Shown one piece after another: positions 16,374 to 24,229 of a DNA stretch of 64,000 nt; within the stretch, counting starts at the first letter, position 1; every line of letters starts with the position of its first letter. The notes below the pieces were generated by a model. The model had not been told where the DNA came from. It searched no databases and saw only the letters and a list, made by a program, of their open reading frames with translations. Origin of the DNA: Hyphomicrobiales bacterium (GTDB taxonomy: Bacteria > Pseudomonadota > Alphaproteobacteria > Rhizobiales > Beijerinckiaceae). Both the position numbers and the translations under genes were made by a program. The DNA lies in NCBI GenBank assembly GCA_930633525.1, contig CAKNFP010000002.1, positions 744,001 through 808,000 on the forward strand, read 5' to 3'.

Positions 16374-17767
16374 GAGCTATGGCGGAAAGTGGGTGATGCT
16401 GGATTGAGAAAGGCGGCGTATCGAGGCGGGTGTCGAGCCTGCCAGAACCTCTTCGAGAGAGCGATACGCCATGAACGCATCTACCAATGTTTTACGCCTG
16501 CGTCAGCCCAATGAGATTGACGATCCCCTGACGGATATTCTGCGAACCGGTGCCCGCAAGTTGCTGGCTCAAGCCATCGAGATCGAAGCCGAGGCTTATC
16601 TCGCCAGCATGCGCGATCTGAAGCTGCCGGATGGACGCGAACGCCTGGTCCGGCACGGCCATGGGCCGGAACGGACCATTCAGACCGGCATCGGCCCGGT
16701 GGAGGTCAGCCGCGTCAAGATCCGCGATCGTGGTGCTGAGGGAGAGGACCGCATCCGCTTTTCCTCGGCGATCCTGCCGAAATGGGCGCGCCGCACCAAA
16801 AGCCTGGATGCGCTGCTGCCGATCCTCTACCTGCGCGGGCTCTCGACCGGCGACTTCCAGGAGGCGCTCTCAGCCTTGCTCGGCAAGGATGCTCCGAACC
16901 TCTCGCCCTCCGCCATTACCCGACTGACGGGCGAATGGCAGGCCGAGTACGAGCATTGGCAGGCGCGGGACCTGTCGGCCCGCCGATACGTCTACGTCTG
17001 GGCCGACGGCGTCTATCTCCAGGCCCGGATGGAGGATCAGGCCGAATGCATGCTGGTGCTGATCGGCGCCACGCCGGAGGGCAAGAAGGAACTGGTCGGC
17101 TTCCAGGCCGGGGTGCGCGAGAGCGCCCAGAGCTGGCGCGAGCTTCTCGTCGAGATCAAGCGAAGGGGCCTGTCCATCCCACCCCGGATCGCCGTCGGGG
17201 ATGGGGCACTGGGCTTCTGGAAAGCGCTCGACGAGCTCTTTCCCGGCACGCATCATCAGCGCTGCTGGCTGCACAAGACCGCCAACGTGCTCAACAAGGT
17301 GCCGAAATCCGTGCAACCGGGCCTGAAGGCGGCCCTGCGGGAGATCTATCTCGCGCCCACCCGCGCGCAGGCCGAGGTGGCCGTCGATCTGTTTGCCGAG
17401 GCCTACCAGGCGCGCTATCCCAAGGCAGTGGAGTGCGTGCGCAAGGACCAGCGGGCGCTGCTGGCGTTCTATGACTGGCCGGCGGAACACTGGATCCATC
17501 TGCGCACGACGAACCCAATTGAGAGTGTGTTCGCTACGGTCCGACACCGTACGGTGCGTACCAAGGGCTCGCTGTCGCCGACCACCGCCCGGCTGATGGT
17601 GTTCAAGCTGGTGATGGCGGCCGCGAAGAGCTGGCGGAGATTGATGGGCGAAAACCAGTTGCCCAAGGTGATCGCCGGTGTCAGGTTTAAGGACGGCAGC
17701 GAGGTCATTCCGATGCCGACAAACAGCGCCGCCTGATCGGCCCGTCACCCAATATCCATCATAGCTC
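16374..17767 (+). mobile_element. Intact IS256-family insertion sequence (1394 bp)
   Basis: The ends are bounded by the 9-bp duplication. The terminal inverted repeats start GAGCTATG on both sides and match at 19 of the first 23 positions (left 16374-16396, right 17745-17767), sharing the inner block TGGGTGA. One full-length transposase gene is carried. The intact duplication and undamaged transposase suggest a fairly recent insertion, in the same direction as the interrupted gene. Confidence 0.93.
16471..17736 (+). CDS. IS256-family (mutator-type) DDE transposase
   Basis: A 421-residue transposase. The family pattern is complete: N-terminal helical DNA-binding part, RHGHGPERTIQTGIGPVEV, first Asp179 in VWADGVY, second Asp244 in AVGDGALGFW, the insertion with HHQRCWLHK(T) typical of mutator transposases, and catalytic Glu351 in TTNPIESVF. 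No frameshift or stop is visible, so the element should be able to move. It starts about 100 bp inside the left end. Confidence 0.95.
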   Translation: MNASTNVLRLRQPNEIDDPLTDILRTGARKLLAQAIEIEAEAYLASMRDLKLPDGRERLVRHGHGPERTIQTGIGPVEVSRVKIRDRGAEGEDRIRFSSAILPKWARRTKSLDALLPILYLRGLSTGDFQEALSALLGKDAPNLSPSAITRLTGEWQAEYEHWQARDLSARRYVYVWADGVYLQARMEDQAECMLVLIGATPEGKKELVGFQAGVRESAQSWRELLVEIKRRGLSIPPRIAVGDGALGFWKALDELFPGTHHQRCWLHKTANVLNKVPKSVQPGLKAALREIYLAPTRAQAEVAVDLFAEAYQARYPKAVECVRKDQRALLAFYDWPAEHWIHLRTTNPIESVFATVRHRTVRTKGSLSPTTARLMVFKLVMAAAKSWRRLMGENQLPKVIAGVRFKDGSEVIPMPTNSAA

Positions 17768-17776
17768 GGCCGCACG
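17768..17776. repeat. Target-site duplication, right copy (GGCCGCACG)
   Basis: Second copy of the nonamer at 16365-16373, directly after the right inverted repeat. Removing the IS and one copy restores the reading frame as ...FVGRTQEEADENF.... Confidence 0.93.
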
Positions 17777-18262
17777 CAGGAGGAGGCCGACGAAAACTTC
17801 CAGAAGCTGCAATCGCTGATACTGCCGGAAGTCGGCCTCGCCCTGTTGCGTGAACTCCTCGGCGGCGTGGACCTTTCGCAATATCCCCTTGACGGCCCGA
17901 TGCCCGACCTCACCGAAACCAATGCCGGCAAAGGCCGCCTGAAGAATCTCACTGAGCTTGCCAAGCGCGAGAACATGTCGATCCGCCAGCTCTACCAACA
18001 CGCGGCAGGATCGCGCGGCCACTGGGTGCTGCGCGGGACACCAACTTATATCGCCGACGTCCTTGAGCAGTGGATCAAGGAGGAGGCCGCCGACGGCTTC
18101 GTCGTCATTCCGCCTTATCTTCCCGGAACCATCGACAGCTTCGTCGAGCTCGTGGTTCCGGAATTGCAGCGGCGCGGCATCTACCGTAATGCGTATGAGG
18201 GCAATACGCTGCGAGATCATCTGGGCCTCGCGCGTCCACGCAACAAGTTTGCGAAGGCTTGA
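17777..18262 (+). pseudogene. Luciferase-like flavin monooxygenase, C-terminal part separated by the IS
   Basis: The remaining 161 codons of the gene that starts at 15522. The frame reads QEEADENFQKLQSLILPEVG and continues to the conserved C-terminus LVVPELQRRGIYRN...LRDHLGLARPRNKF, closely similar to the end of the paralogue at 46292-47620 (LVVPELQRRGLMRQ, LRSHLGLARPGN). An internal ATG at 17846 could begin a 138-residue fragment, but it lacks the flavin site and would not be a working enzyme. Confidence 0.9.
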
Positions 18263-18401
18263 TGCGGCACGTCCGTTTTGATTTCGAAGTTTTCTCAATG
18301 CTCGATATCAGAATGACACTAACCCCCAACTCACGACCCTAGCCCATAGATCGCGCCGGATCAGATCAATGACGGACCGTCACAAGAACAGGGGAACGAG
18401 A

Positions 18402-19424
18402 ATGTTGACCATGACCCGACGTAATCTTTTGCAAGGCACCGCCGCGATGGGCGCCCTTGCCCTTGCGGGTGCGCGCCCGGCTTTCGCCCAGGCGCCGGAG
18501 GATACGAAGGCCCTGTACGAGGCAGCCAAGCAGGAAGGCACGCTGACCTACTACGCGACCGCTCAGGCGCCGATCACGAAACGCGTCACGGATCGGTTCT
18601 CGGAGCTCTATCCCGGGATCAAGATCAATGTGCTGCGCCTGGCTACCGGGCAGATGGCGCAGCGCTTCGCAAGCGAAATGCAGGCGGGCAACATCGTCGC
18701 TGACGTCATCCAGATGGCCGACCCCCTGGCCTTCGAGGATGCCGCCAAAGCGGGCTGGCTGGCAAAGCCCGGCGATCTGCCAGCCTGGTCGGCCTTCCCC
18801 AAGGACTATCTCACTGAGCATTGGGCGCTCATCGGGATCTCCCCACACACCATCGTGTCGAATACCGATTTGGTGGAGGAGAAGGATTATCCCAAGGACT
18901 GGAAGGCCATGCTCGATCCGCGCTGGAAGGGGCAGGTCATCCTGAGCGACCCGCGCAACAACATGGAAGTCGCCGACTGGGCCTATACGATGTTCGACGC
19001 CTACGGCCCCGAGTTTCTTACCGGTCTCAAGAACCAGCAACCGCGCTTCGTGGAGTCCATTCTGCCCGGCATCCAGATGCTGGCCGCCGGCGAGGCGATG
19101 ATCCTGGCGCCGGCGCTGCATCAGGCCACCATGCTCATGATGGATAAGAAGGCGCCTGTCATCGACTTCTCCCCGGCCATGACCAGCGGCCAGGAAACGA
19201 TGATGGGTGTCGTGGCCAAGGCTCCGCATCCCAACGCCGCCCGCCTGCTCGCCGACTTCCTGCTCACCCGGGATGGCCAGGAGCGCTATTGCCGCGACAT
19301 CGCGGCGTCACCGCTGCCGGACATTCCAGGTGCCCTCACCCTGTCGCCGCAATATCAACGCGGCCGCTATCGCCAGGCCGCGGCGAAGCGCGCCGAACTC
19401 GCCGCTCTGCTGGGGCTGTCCTAG
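18402..19424 (+). CDS. ABC importer substrate-binding protein, ferric/aminophosphonate type
   Basis: A 340-residue periplasmic protein with a likely Tat signal (MTRRNLLQGTAAMGALALAG, cleavage near AFAQ-A). The mature part matches the AfuA/FutA-like group: EGTLTYYATAQAPITKRV, FSELYPGIKI, PHPNAARLLADFLLTRDGQ. Such proteins bind Fe3+, thiamine, phosphonates or small organic acids. ATG 18402 follows AGGGGAACGAG; ATG 18411 directly before the twin arginines is an alternative. It opens a three-gene importer set. The substrate may relate to the catabolic cluster upstream. Confidence 0.83.
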   Translation: MLTMTRRNLLQGTAAMGALALAGARPAFAQAPEDTKALYEAAKQEGTLTYYATAQAPITKRVTDRFSELYPGIKINVLRLATGQMAQRFASEMQAGNIVADVIQMADPLAFEDAAKAGWLAKPGDLPAWSAFPKDYLTEHWALIGISPHTIVSNTDLVEEKDYPKDWKAMLDPRWKGQVILSDPRNNMEVADWAYTMFDAYGPEFLTGLKNQQPRFVESILPGIQMLAAGEAMILAPALHQATMLMMDKKAPVIDFSPAMTSGQETMMGVVAKAPHPNAARLLADFLLTRDGQERYCRDIAASPLPDIPGALTLSPQYQRGRYRQAAAKRAELAALLGLS

Positions 19425-19592
19425 GACGCCATCGGAAGCGCAGTCATTCGTGCGGATAACCCCCCGCGCGACTGGCTTTGTGTTAGGGAAGCTTTGTGAT
19501 CAGGGGCGAATGTCCGGTTCCCCCGCCGCCTGATCGTGAGCGCCGGATAGCAAGGAGCGCGGGGCGCCGACAGCGCGCGCGTAGCGAATGCG

Positions 19593-20705
19593 ATGAACCC
19601 AACGAGCCAGCCACGCATCCGCGTGAGCAATCTGGTGAAGCATTACGGCGCGGGCCGCGGCGCGGTGTTGGCGTTGGACAACGTCTCGATCGAGGTGAAA
19701 GCCGGGGAGAAGCTCGTGCTTCTCGGGCCAAGCGGCTGCGGCAAGACGACCTTGCTGCGCTGCGTCGCCGGCTTGGAAACGCCTGACGCCGGCGAGATCG
19801 AGATCGACGGCAAGATCGTCTTCTCGTCGTCCCGCGGCATCTCGGTCGCGCCGGAACATCGGCCGATCAGCATGGTCTTCCAGTCCTATGCGCTGTGGCC
19901 GCATATGACGGTGTTCGACAATGTCGCCTATCCGCTGGTGAATACCCGTGTCGCCAAAGCAGAAATCAGGACGCGCGTCGCGTCCGTGCTCGACATCGTC
20001 GGCTGCGGCCACCTCGCCGCCCGCTATCCCGGCCAGCTCTCCGGCGGGCAGCAGCAGCGCATCGCACTAGCCCGCGCGGTCGCTGGCAACGAGGGCACGA
20101 TCCTCTTCGACGAGCCGCTGTCCAACATCGATGCAAAGGTCCGGGAACAGCTGCGCCTGGAACTCGTGGCCCTGCAGAAACGCCTTGGTTTCAGCGCACT
20201 TTACGTCACCCATGATCAGACCGAGGCCTTGGCGCTTGCCCATCGTATCGTCGTCATGGAAGTCGGCAGCATTGCGCAGGTCGGCCTGCCGCGAGATATC
20301 TACGAAGCGCCACATTCACGCTACGTCGCGGCCTTTACCGGCGCCACCAACGCGGTGGAGGGCAAGGTCAGGGCGGTGTCGGGCGACACGGTCATCGTCG
20401 ACACCGCGCTCGGCCCCATCAGCGCCACCACGAGCAACGCTTTTAATATTGGTCAGGCGGTCGACCTTCTGATGCGCCCGGAGCGGCTCGTTTTCAACCC
20501 GCCGGCAAGCGAAACCAATCGCTTCGCGATGACCGTCGACAGCACGATGTATCTTGGCCTCTATCTCGAATATGCGTTGGTCGCCGGAGACAAGCGCTTC
20601 GTGCTGCGCAGCACGCAATCCAGCGAGATCGCCGACGGAGAGACCGTCGCGGTCGGCATTTCACCGACGCATGTGGGCATTTTCCCGCGTGCGCGGGCGG
20701 CCTAG
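19593..20705 (+). CDS. ABC importer ATPase
   Basis: A 370-residue ATP-binding subunit of the FbpC/PotA type. Walker A is GPSGCGKTT (residues 45-53), the signature is LSGGQQQR, Walker B is TILFDEPLSNID and the switch His is in YVTHDQ. The C-terminal 120 residues form a TOBE-like regulatory domain. It belongs with the binding protein upstream (168-bp gap) and the fused permease downstream. It is the only ATPase in the left two thirds of the window, so it could in principle also serve one of the ATPase-less sugar importers, although its C-terminal domain argues for its own transporter. Confidence 0.9.
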   Translation: MNPTSQPRIRVSNLVKHYGAGRGAVLALDNVSIEVKAGEKLVLLGPSGCGKTTLLRCVAGLETPDAGEIEIDGKIVFSSSRGISVAPEHRPISMVFQSYALWPHMTVFDNVAYPLVNTRVAKAEIRTRVASVLDIVGCGHLAARYPGQLSGGQQQRIALARAVAGNEGTILFDEPLSNIDAKVREQLRLELVALQKRLGFSALYVTHDQTEALALAHRIVVMEVGSIAQVGLPRDIYEAPHSRYVAAFTGATNAVEGKVRAVSGDTVIVDTALGPISATTSNAFNIGQAVDLLMRPERLVFNPPASETNRFAMTVDSTMYLGLYLEYALVAGDKRFVLRSTQSSEIADGETVAVGISPTHVGIFPRARAA

Positions 20706-20714
20706 GGGACCACG

Positions 20715-20765
20715 ATGACCACCACACGCCGCTGGACCGCTGCCCCCGAGTGCCGGAGCCCGTGA
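20715..20765 (+). CDS. Possible 16-codon leader peptide coupled to the permease gene
   Basis: ATG 20715 follows a good AGGGGA site, but its frame (MTTTRRWTAAPECRSP) ends at TGA 20763-20765, which overlaps the ATG of the permease (TGATG). It may be a leader peptide coupling translation, or the original N-terminus of the permease broken by one small frameshift. Confidence 0.35.
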   Translation: MTTTRRWTAAPECRSP

Positions 20766-22504
20766 TGCACGGACGCGCAGCCCCTCCCGCACCTGCAACG
20801 GAAACCGCCCCTGCCGGCCAAAGCCTCGCCGGCCGCCTGATTTCGCTCCGGACCCTAGCGCTGGTCATTGCCGCATTGCTATGCGCTTTGATCATCTACC
20901 CCATCGGCACGATGATCCTGCGCGCCTTCTTCTCGCCAACCGCGGTTGGTGATGAAGGAATCATCAAGGCGCTTGCGGACACCGGCTTCGTGCCGGTGCT
21001 CGTCAATACGCTCGTTGTCGTGGGGCTCAGCGGGACGCTCGCGCTCGTCGTGGGCGCGACTTTCGCCTGGCTGAATGAGCGAACCGACGCCTCCACCGGC
21101 TGGATCGGCGGACTGCTGCCGCTGGTGCCTTTGCTCGTACCACAGATCGCCGGCGTCGCCGGCTGGGTGATGCTGCTCGCCCCACAGGCTGGCATCGTCA
21201 ACGGGCTTCTCCGCGACGGCCTCACCTTCATCGGCCTGCCGATGCGGACCGGGCCGGTCAATATCTATTCCTTCGGCGGCTTCGTCGCGATCATGGCGTT
21301 GTATATGGTGCCGTACGTCTATCTGACGGTATCGGCGGCGTTGCAGAACCTCGATCCGCACCTGGAGGAAGCCTCCCGCCTATGCCGCGCCGGCGCCTTC
21401 ACCACCTTGCGGCGAGTGACGCTGCCCGCCATCCGCCCGGCGTTGATGGCGTCCGTGCTTCTTCTCATCATGATGGGATTTGCGATCTTCTCCGTGCCGG
21501 TCGTGATCGGCTCGGGCGCCCATATCGAGCTGCTGTCGGTCAAGATCTACCGACTGATCTACACCTATCCGCCGCGCACCGACCTTGCGATATTACTCGG
21601 GCTGTTCCTTACCTTCGTGGTGCAGTCCGCCCTGCTGCTGCAGGCATGGATCGCGAGCCTGAACCGCGCCGCCACGATCGGCGGCAAGGGCCTGCGCGCG
21701 GCGACGACCAAGCTCGGCCCCTGGCGGTTCGTGGCGCGCGCCGTCATGATCATCTACCTGCTGGCAGCGGCCGTGCTGCCGGTGGTCGGGCTCGCCATCG
21801 TGTCGCTGCAACCCTTCTGGTCGGCGCGCATCAACTTTTCGGTGCTGGACCTACAGAACTACGTGACCGTGCTCGTCGAGAATGACATCACCCGCCGCGC
21901 GCTCTTCAACAGCGTGGTGCTCGGCATCGTCGGCGGCACCGTCGGCATGCTGATCGCCGCTATCCTTGTCGTCGCCGCGAAGTCTGAGCGCCGCTGGTTC
22001 GGCCGCGCCGTGGACATCATCACCGCGACACCAGCGGGCATCCCGCATGTCGTTATCGGCGTCGGCTTCGTGCTCTGCTTCTCAAGCGGCTGGCTCAATC
22101 TGAGCGGCGGTTTCCTGATCCTCATTCTCGCTTATCTCGTCATGAACATGCCGCAGGCCATGCGCTCCGCCGCGGCGGCCGTCGACCAGGTGGGACGCGA
22201 GCTCCTGGAGGCCTCACAGGTCTTCCGTGCCTCCCAGGGTCGCACCTTCCGGCGCATCTTGCTCCCCTTGATGCTGCCGAGCCTCGGGGCTGGCTGGATC
22301 ATCCTGTTCGTGCAGATGTCCGGCGAGCTGACAGCTTCCGCCCTCCTCGCCGGCACGACCAATCCCGTGGTCGGGCAAGTCATCCTCGACTTCTGGCAGA
22401 ACGGGTCCTTCCCGCAGATCGCAGCGCTCGCGATGACCATGACGCTCATCAACGCGATCGTCGTCGTCGCAGCGCTGCGTCTTGCGCGCGGAAGAGCACG
22501 CTAG
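20765..22504 (+). CDS. Fused ABC importer permease (FbpB/ThiP type)
   Basis: A 579-residue permease with two homologous halves, each of about six helices and each with a coupling loop (HLEEASRLCRAGAFTTLRRVTLP in the first, ELLEASQVFRASQGRTFRRILLP in the second). Fused permeases of this form serve ferric, thiamine or phosphonate importers and match the binding protein at 18402. I start at ATG 20765; GTG 20750 is in frame but has no ribosome-binding site. Confidence 0.87.
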   Translation: MHGRAAPPAPATETAPAGQSLAGRLISLRTLALVIAALLCALIIYPIGTMILRAFFSPTAVGDEGIIKALADTGFVPVLVNTLVVVGLSGTLALVVGATFAWLNERTDASTGWIGGLLPLVPLLVPQIAGVAGWVMLLAPQAGIVNGLLRDGLTFIGLPMRTGPVNIYSFGGFVAIMALYMVPYVYLTVSAALQNLDPHLEEASRLCRAGAFTTLRRVTLPAIRPALMASVLLLIMMGFAIFSVPVVIGSGAHIELLSVKIYRLIYTYPPRTDLAILLGLFLTFVVQSALLLQAWIASLNRAATIGGKGLRAATTKLGPWRFVARAVMIIYLLAAAVLPVVGLAIVSLQPFWSARINFSVLDLQNYVTVLVENDITRRALFNSVVLGIVGGTVGMLIAAILVVAAKSERRWFGRAVDIITATPAGIPHVVIGVGFVLCFSSGWLNLSGGFLILILAYLVMNMPQAMRSAAAAVDQVGRELLEASQVFRASQGRTFRRILLPLMLPSLGAGWIILFVQMSGELTASALLAGTTNPVVGQVILDFWQNGSFPQIAALAMTMTLINAIVVVAALRLARGRAR

Positions 22505-22526
22505 CTTCACAAAGGAACTAACGCCA

Positions 22527-22856
22527 ATGGCCATCGATCTCGATCGAATTCCCTCGACCTATCTGCAGGATTACCACCCGGAAGTCGGTGGCAGCTTCAA
22601 GGCGATGCGCCAAGCCATCGCGAAGGGCCCTCTTGACTACGAAACCTGCGAATACATCGTGATCGCAAGCTTCGCGCAGGCAGGCTTCGAGGAGCCGCTC
22701 AAGATCCATGTGACCCGGATGCTCAACCGTGGCACACCGGTTGCCAATCTCAAACACGCGGTTGAAGTCACGCTCGGGGCGACCACCCCGCTCTTTGCCG
22801 TCGTCCGCGCGCTGCGCTGGATTGACGAGGCGGTTGCCGAGCACGGCAAGGCGTAG
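22527..22856 (+). CDS. Carboxymuconolactone-decarboxylase-like (AhpD-fold) small protein
   Basis: A 109-residue all-helical protein resembling the CMD/AhpD family (LDYETCEYIVIASFAQAGFEEPLKIHVTRMLNRG..., then a helix with TLGATTPLFAVVRAL). The CxxC peroxidase pair of AhpD is absent (only one Cys), so it is not a peroxiredoxin partner and is more like the decarboxylase branch. ATG 22527 is preceded by AAAGGAA. It closes the importer operon and may act on the compound brought in. Confidence 0.65.
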   Translation: MAIDLDRIPSTYLQDYHPEVGGSFKAMRQAIAKGPLDYETCEYIVIASFAQAGFEEPLKIHVTRMLNRGTPVANLKHAVEVTLGATTPLFAVVRALRWIDEAVAEHGKA

Positions 22857-22970
22857 CAGCCGCACCTGCCCATCTGATAGACTCCCCCACTTGGGCTTGA
22901 GGGCGGATCTGGGAATCGATCGCTCCCGCCTCTGCGTTTCAAAATCGCGGTAGCATGTTTACCGCGATGG

Positions 22971-23969
22971 TCATGCGGGGCGGGCTGGACGGACGCGCGT
23001 CTTGATCCATCGCCAAGCCGGCGAGATACAATAGCTCATTGCCGGAATGGCAGCCGCCCCAATCGCAATGCCGACCAGACCGGCACCCGCAGCCTGCACA
23101 AGCCAGGAAACAAAGGAGCCGATGGAAGGAACGATATGCGAGGCCTCGTCCCCGGCATCGTGCAGAAGATGGCTCAGCCAACCGTAGCCATATCCCGCGA
23201 AGCCGTGAAGAATGATGCCGCCGCCAACCCAGACCATAGCCGCTGTTCCGAGAATGCCCAGCAACTTCAGAAAATGCGGCATGCCCTGAACAAGCACCCG
23301 ACCGATCACGCGCGACAAGACACCAATTGGCGAATGCGACGACACACGCGCGAGCACAAGGCCGACATCATCGGCCTTCACGATCAGAGCAACCGCCCCA
23401 TACACCGCGATCGTGATGGCAACGCCGACAACCGCCAGGACCAGTGCCTGGGTCATAAGGCCCGCGTTGGGGACCGAGCCCAGGGTGATGGTCATGATTT
23501 CGGCCGAAAGAATGAAGTCGGTCCTGATTGCACCCGCAACCTTCTGGTCCTCGAAGGAGCGGGCATCGATGCCGATCGGCTCCACCTCAGCCTCATGTGC
23601 GTGCGCGGCATGGGGAAAGATGAGCCCGTAGATCTTCTCCGCACCTTCATAGCAGAGATAGAGCCCTCCGAGCATGAGGAGTGGCAAGATGACCTGGGGC
23701 GCGAGCAGGCTCAACACGAGGGCTGCCGGCAGCAGAAACAGAAGCTTGTTTCTCAAGGAGCCGAGCGCGATCCGGCCGATGATCGGCAGTTCTCGCGAGG
23801 CGGAAAAGCCAGTGACATAACGCGGTGTCACCGCCGCGTCATCGATGACGACGCCGGCGGCTTTTGTGCCTGCTTGCGCGGCCTGGCTGGCCACGTCGTC
23901 GAGCGATGCTGCCGCAACCTTGGCCAGTGCGGCGATATCGTCGAGAAGGGCCATCAGGCCGACACTCAT
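22971..23969 (-). CDS. DUF808 (YedI-like) inner-membrane protein
   Basis: A 332-residue membrane protein of the DUF808 family. It shows the conserved N-terminal LMALLDDIAALAKVAAASLDDVA block, LPIIGRIALGSLRNKLLFLLPAALVLS and LPLLMLGGLYLCYEGAEKI. About six to seven helices. The function is not known. GGAGG precedes the ATG at 23969; the frame is open to 24026 but without support. It is probably a unit separate from the phosphate genes, from which a long hairpin divides it. Confidence 0.85.
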   Translation of the reverse strand: MSVGLMALLDDIAALAKVAAASLDDVASQAAQAGTKAAGVVIDDAAVTPRYVTGFSASRELPIIGRIALGSLRNKLLFLLPAALVLSLLAPQVILPLLMLGGLYLCYEGAEKIYGLIFPHAAHAHEAEVEPIGIDARSFEDQKVAGAIRTDFILSAEIMTITLGSVPNAGLMTQALVLAVVGVAITIAVYGAVALIVKADDVGLVLARVSSHSPIGVLSRVIGRVLVQGMPHFLKLLGILGTAAMVWVGGGIILHGFAGYGYGWLSHLLHDAGDEASHIVPSIGSFVSWLVQAAGAGLVGIAIGAAAIPAMSYCISPAWRWIKTRVRPARPA

Positions 23970-24041
23970 GAAGAACCTCCATAGTTCAGACCGACGAGCG
24001 AGCTGTCGGCTGGGGGAAGCAGGCACATGACCCGCCGATAG

Positions 24042-24089
24042 AGCACTTTCGAGCGAAGTGGATACCGGTTCGCGCGAAGAAAGGCGTAG
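24042..24089. repeat. Rhizobiales-type intergenic palindromic repeat
   Basis: The core TCGAGCGAAGTGG..ACCGGTTCGCGCGA is an imperfect inverted repeat (TCGAGCGAA against TTCGCGCGA, 8 of 9 pairs). It resembles a short palindromic repeat I remember as abundant between genes in Rhizobiales. Identification is from memory, not a search. Confidence 0.55.
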
Positions 24090-24110
24090 AAATTAGGACC
24101 TTGAGCAAAT

Positions 24111-24148
24111 CCGGCTTGGCAGGAATCATCAGCTTCCTACCAAGCCGG
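24111..24148. terminator. Long hairpin downstream of the Na/phosphate symporter gene
   Basis: CCGGCTTGGCAGGAA (24111-24125) pairs with TTCCTACCAAGCCGG (24134-24148) at 14 of 15 positions around an 8-base loop. It lies about 80 bp past the stop of the leftward symporter gene and upstream of DUF808, so it can end that transcript. On the minus strand a short ATTTG follows. Confidence 0.65.
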
Positions 24149-24229
24149 TGAGTTTGCTCGCCTATTTTAAGCACAGCAAGTCCGCAACAGAAGGATTTGC
24201 TCTAGCGGGCGACAGTATCACCGAAGTCC

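Noticed and set aside
16374..16514. The 47-codon tail fused to the split monooxygenase
   Set aside because: It is IS end sequence read through in frame, not a real domain; the apparent 330-residue protein is a chimera.
16870..17976. A 368-codon minus-strand frame across the IS and flanking gene
   Set aside because: It runs opposite a complete IS256 transposase and crosses the IS boundary, so it cannot be an ancestral gene.
18105..18329. Idea that the monooxygenase C-terminal piece is an independent gene
   Set aside because: It has no flavin-binding part, and its frame joins exactly to the N-terminal piece when the IS is removed.
23136..23984. A 282-codon plus-strand frame opposite DUF808
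   Set aside because: Low-complexity composition and no ribosome-binding site; DUF808 on the other strand is unmistakable.
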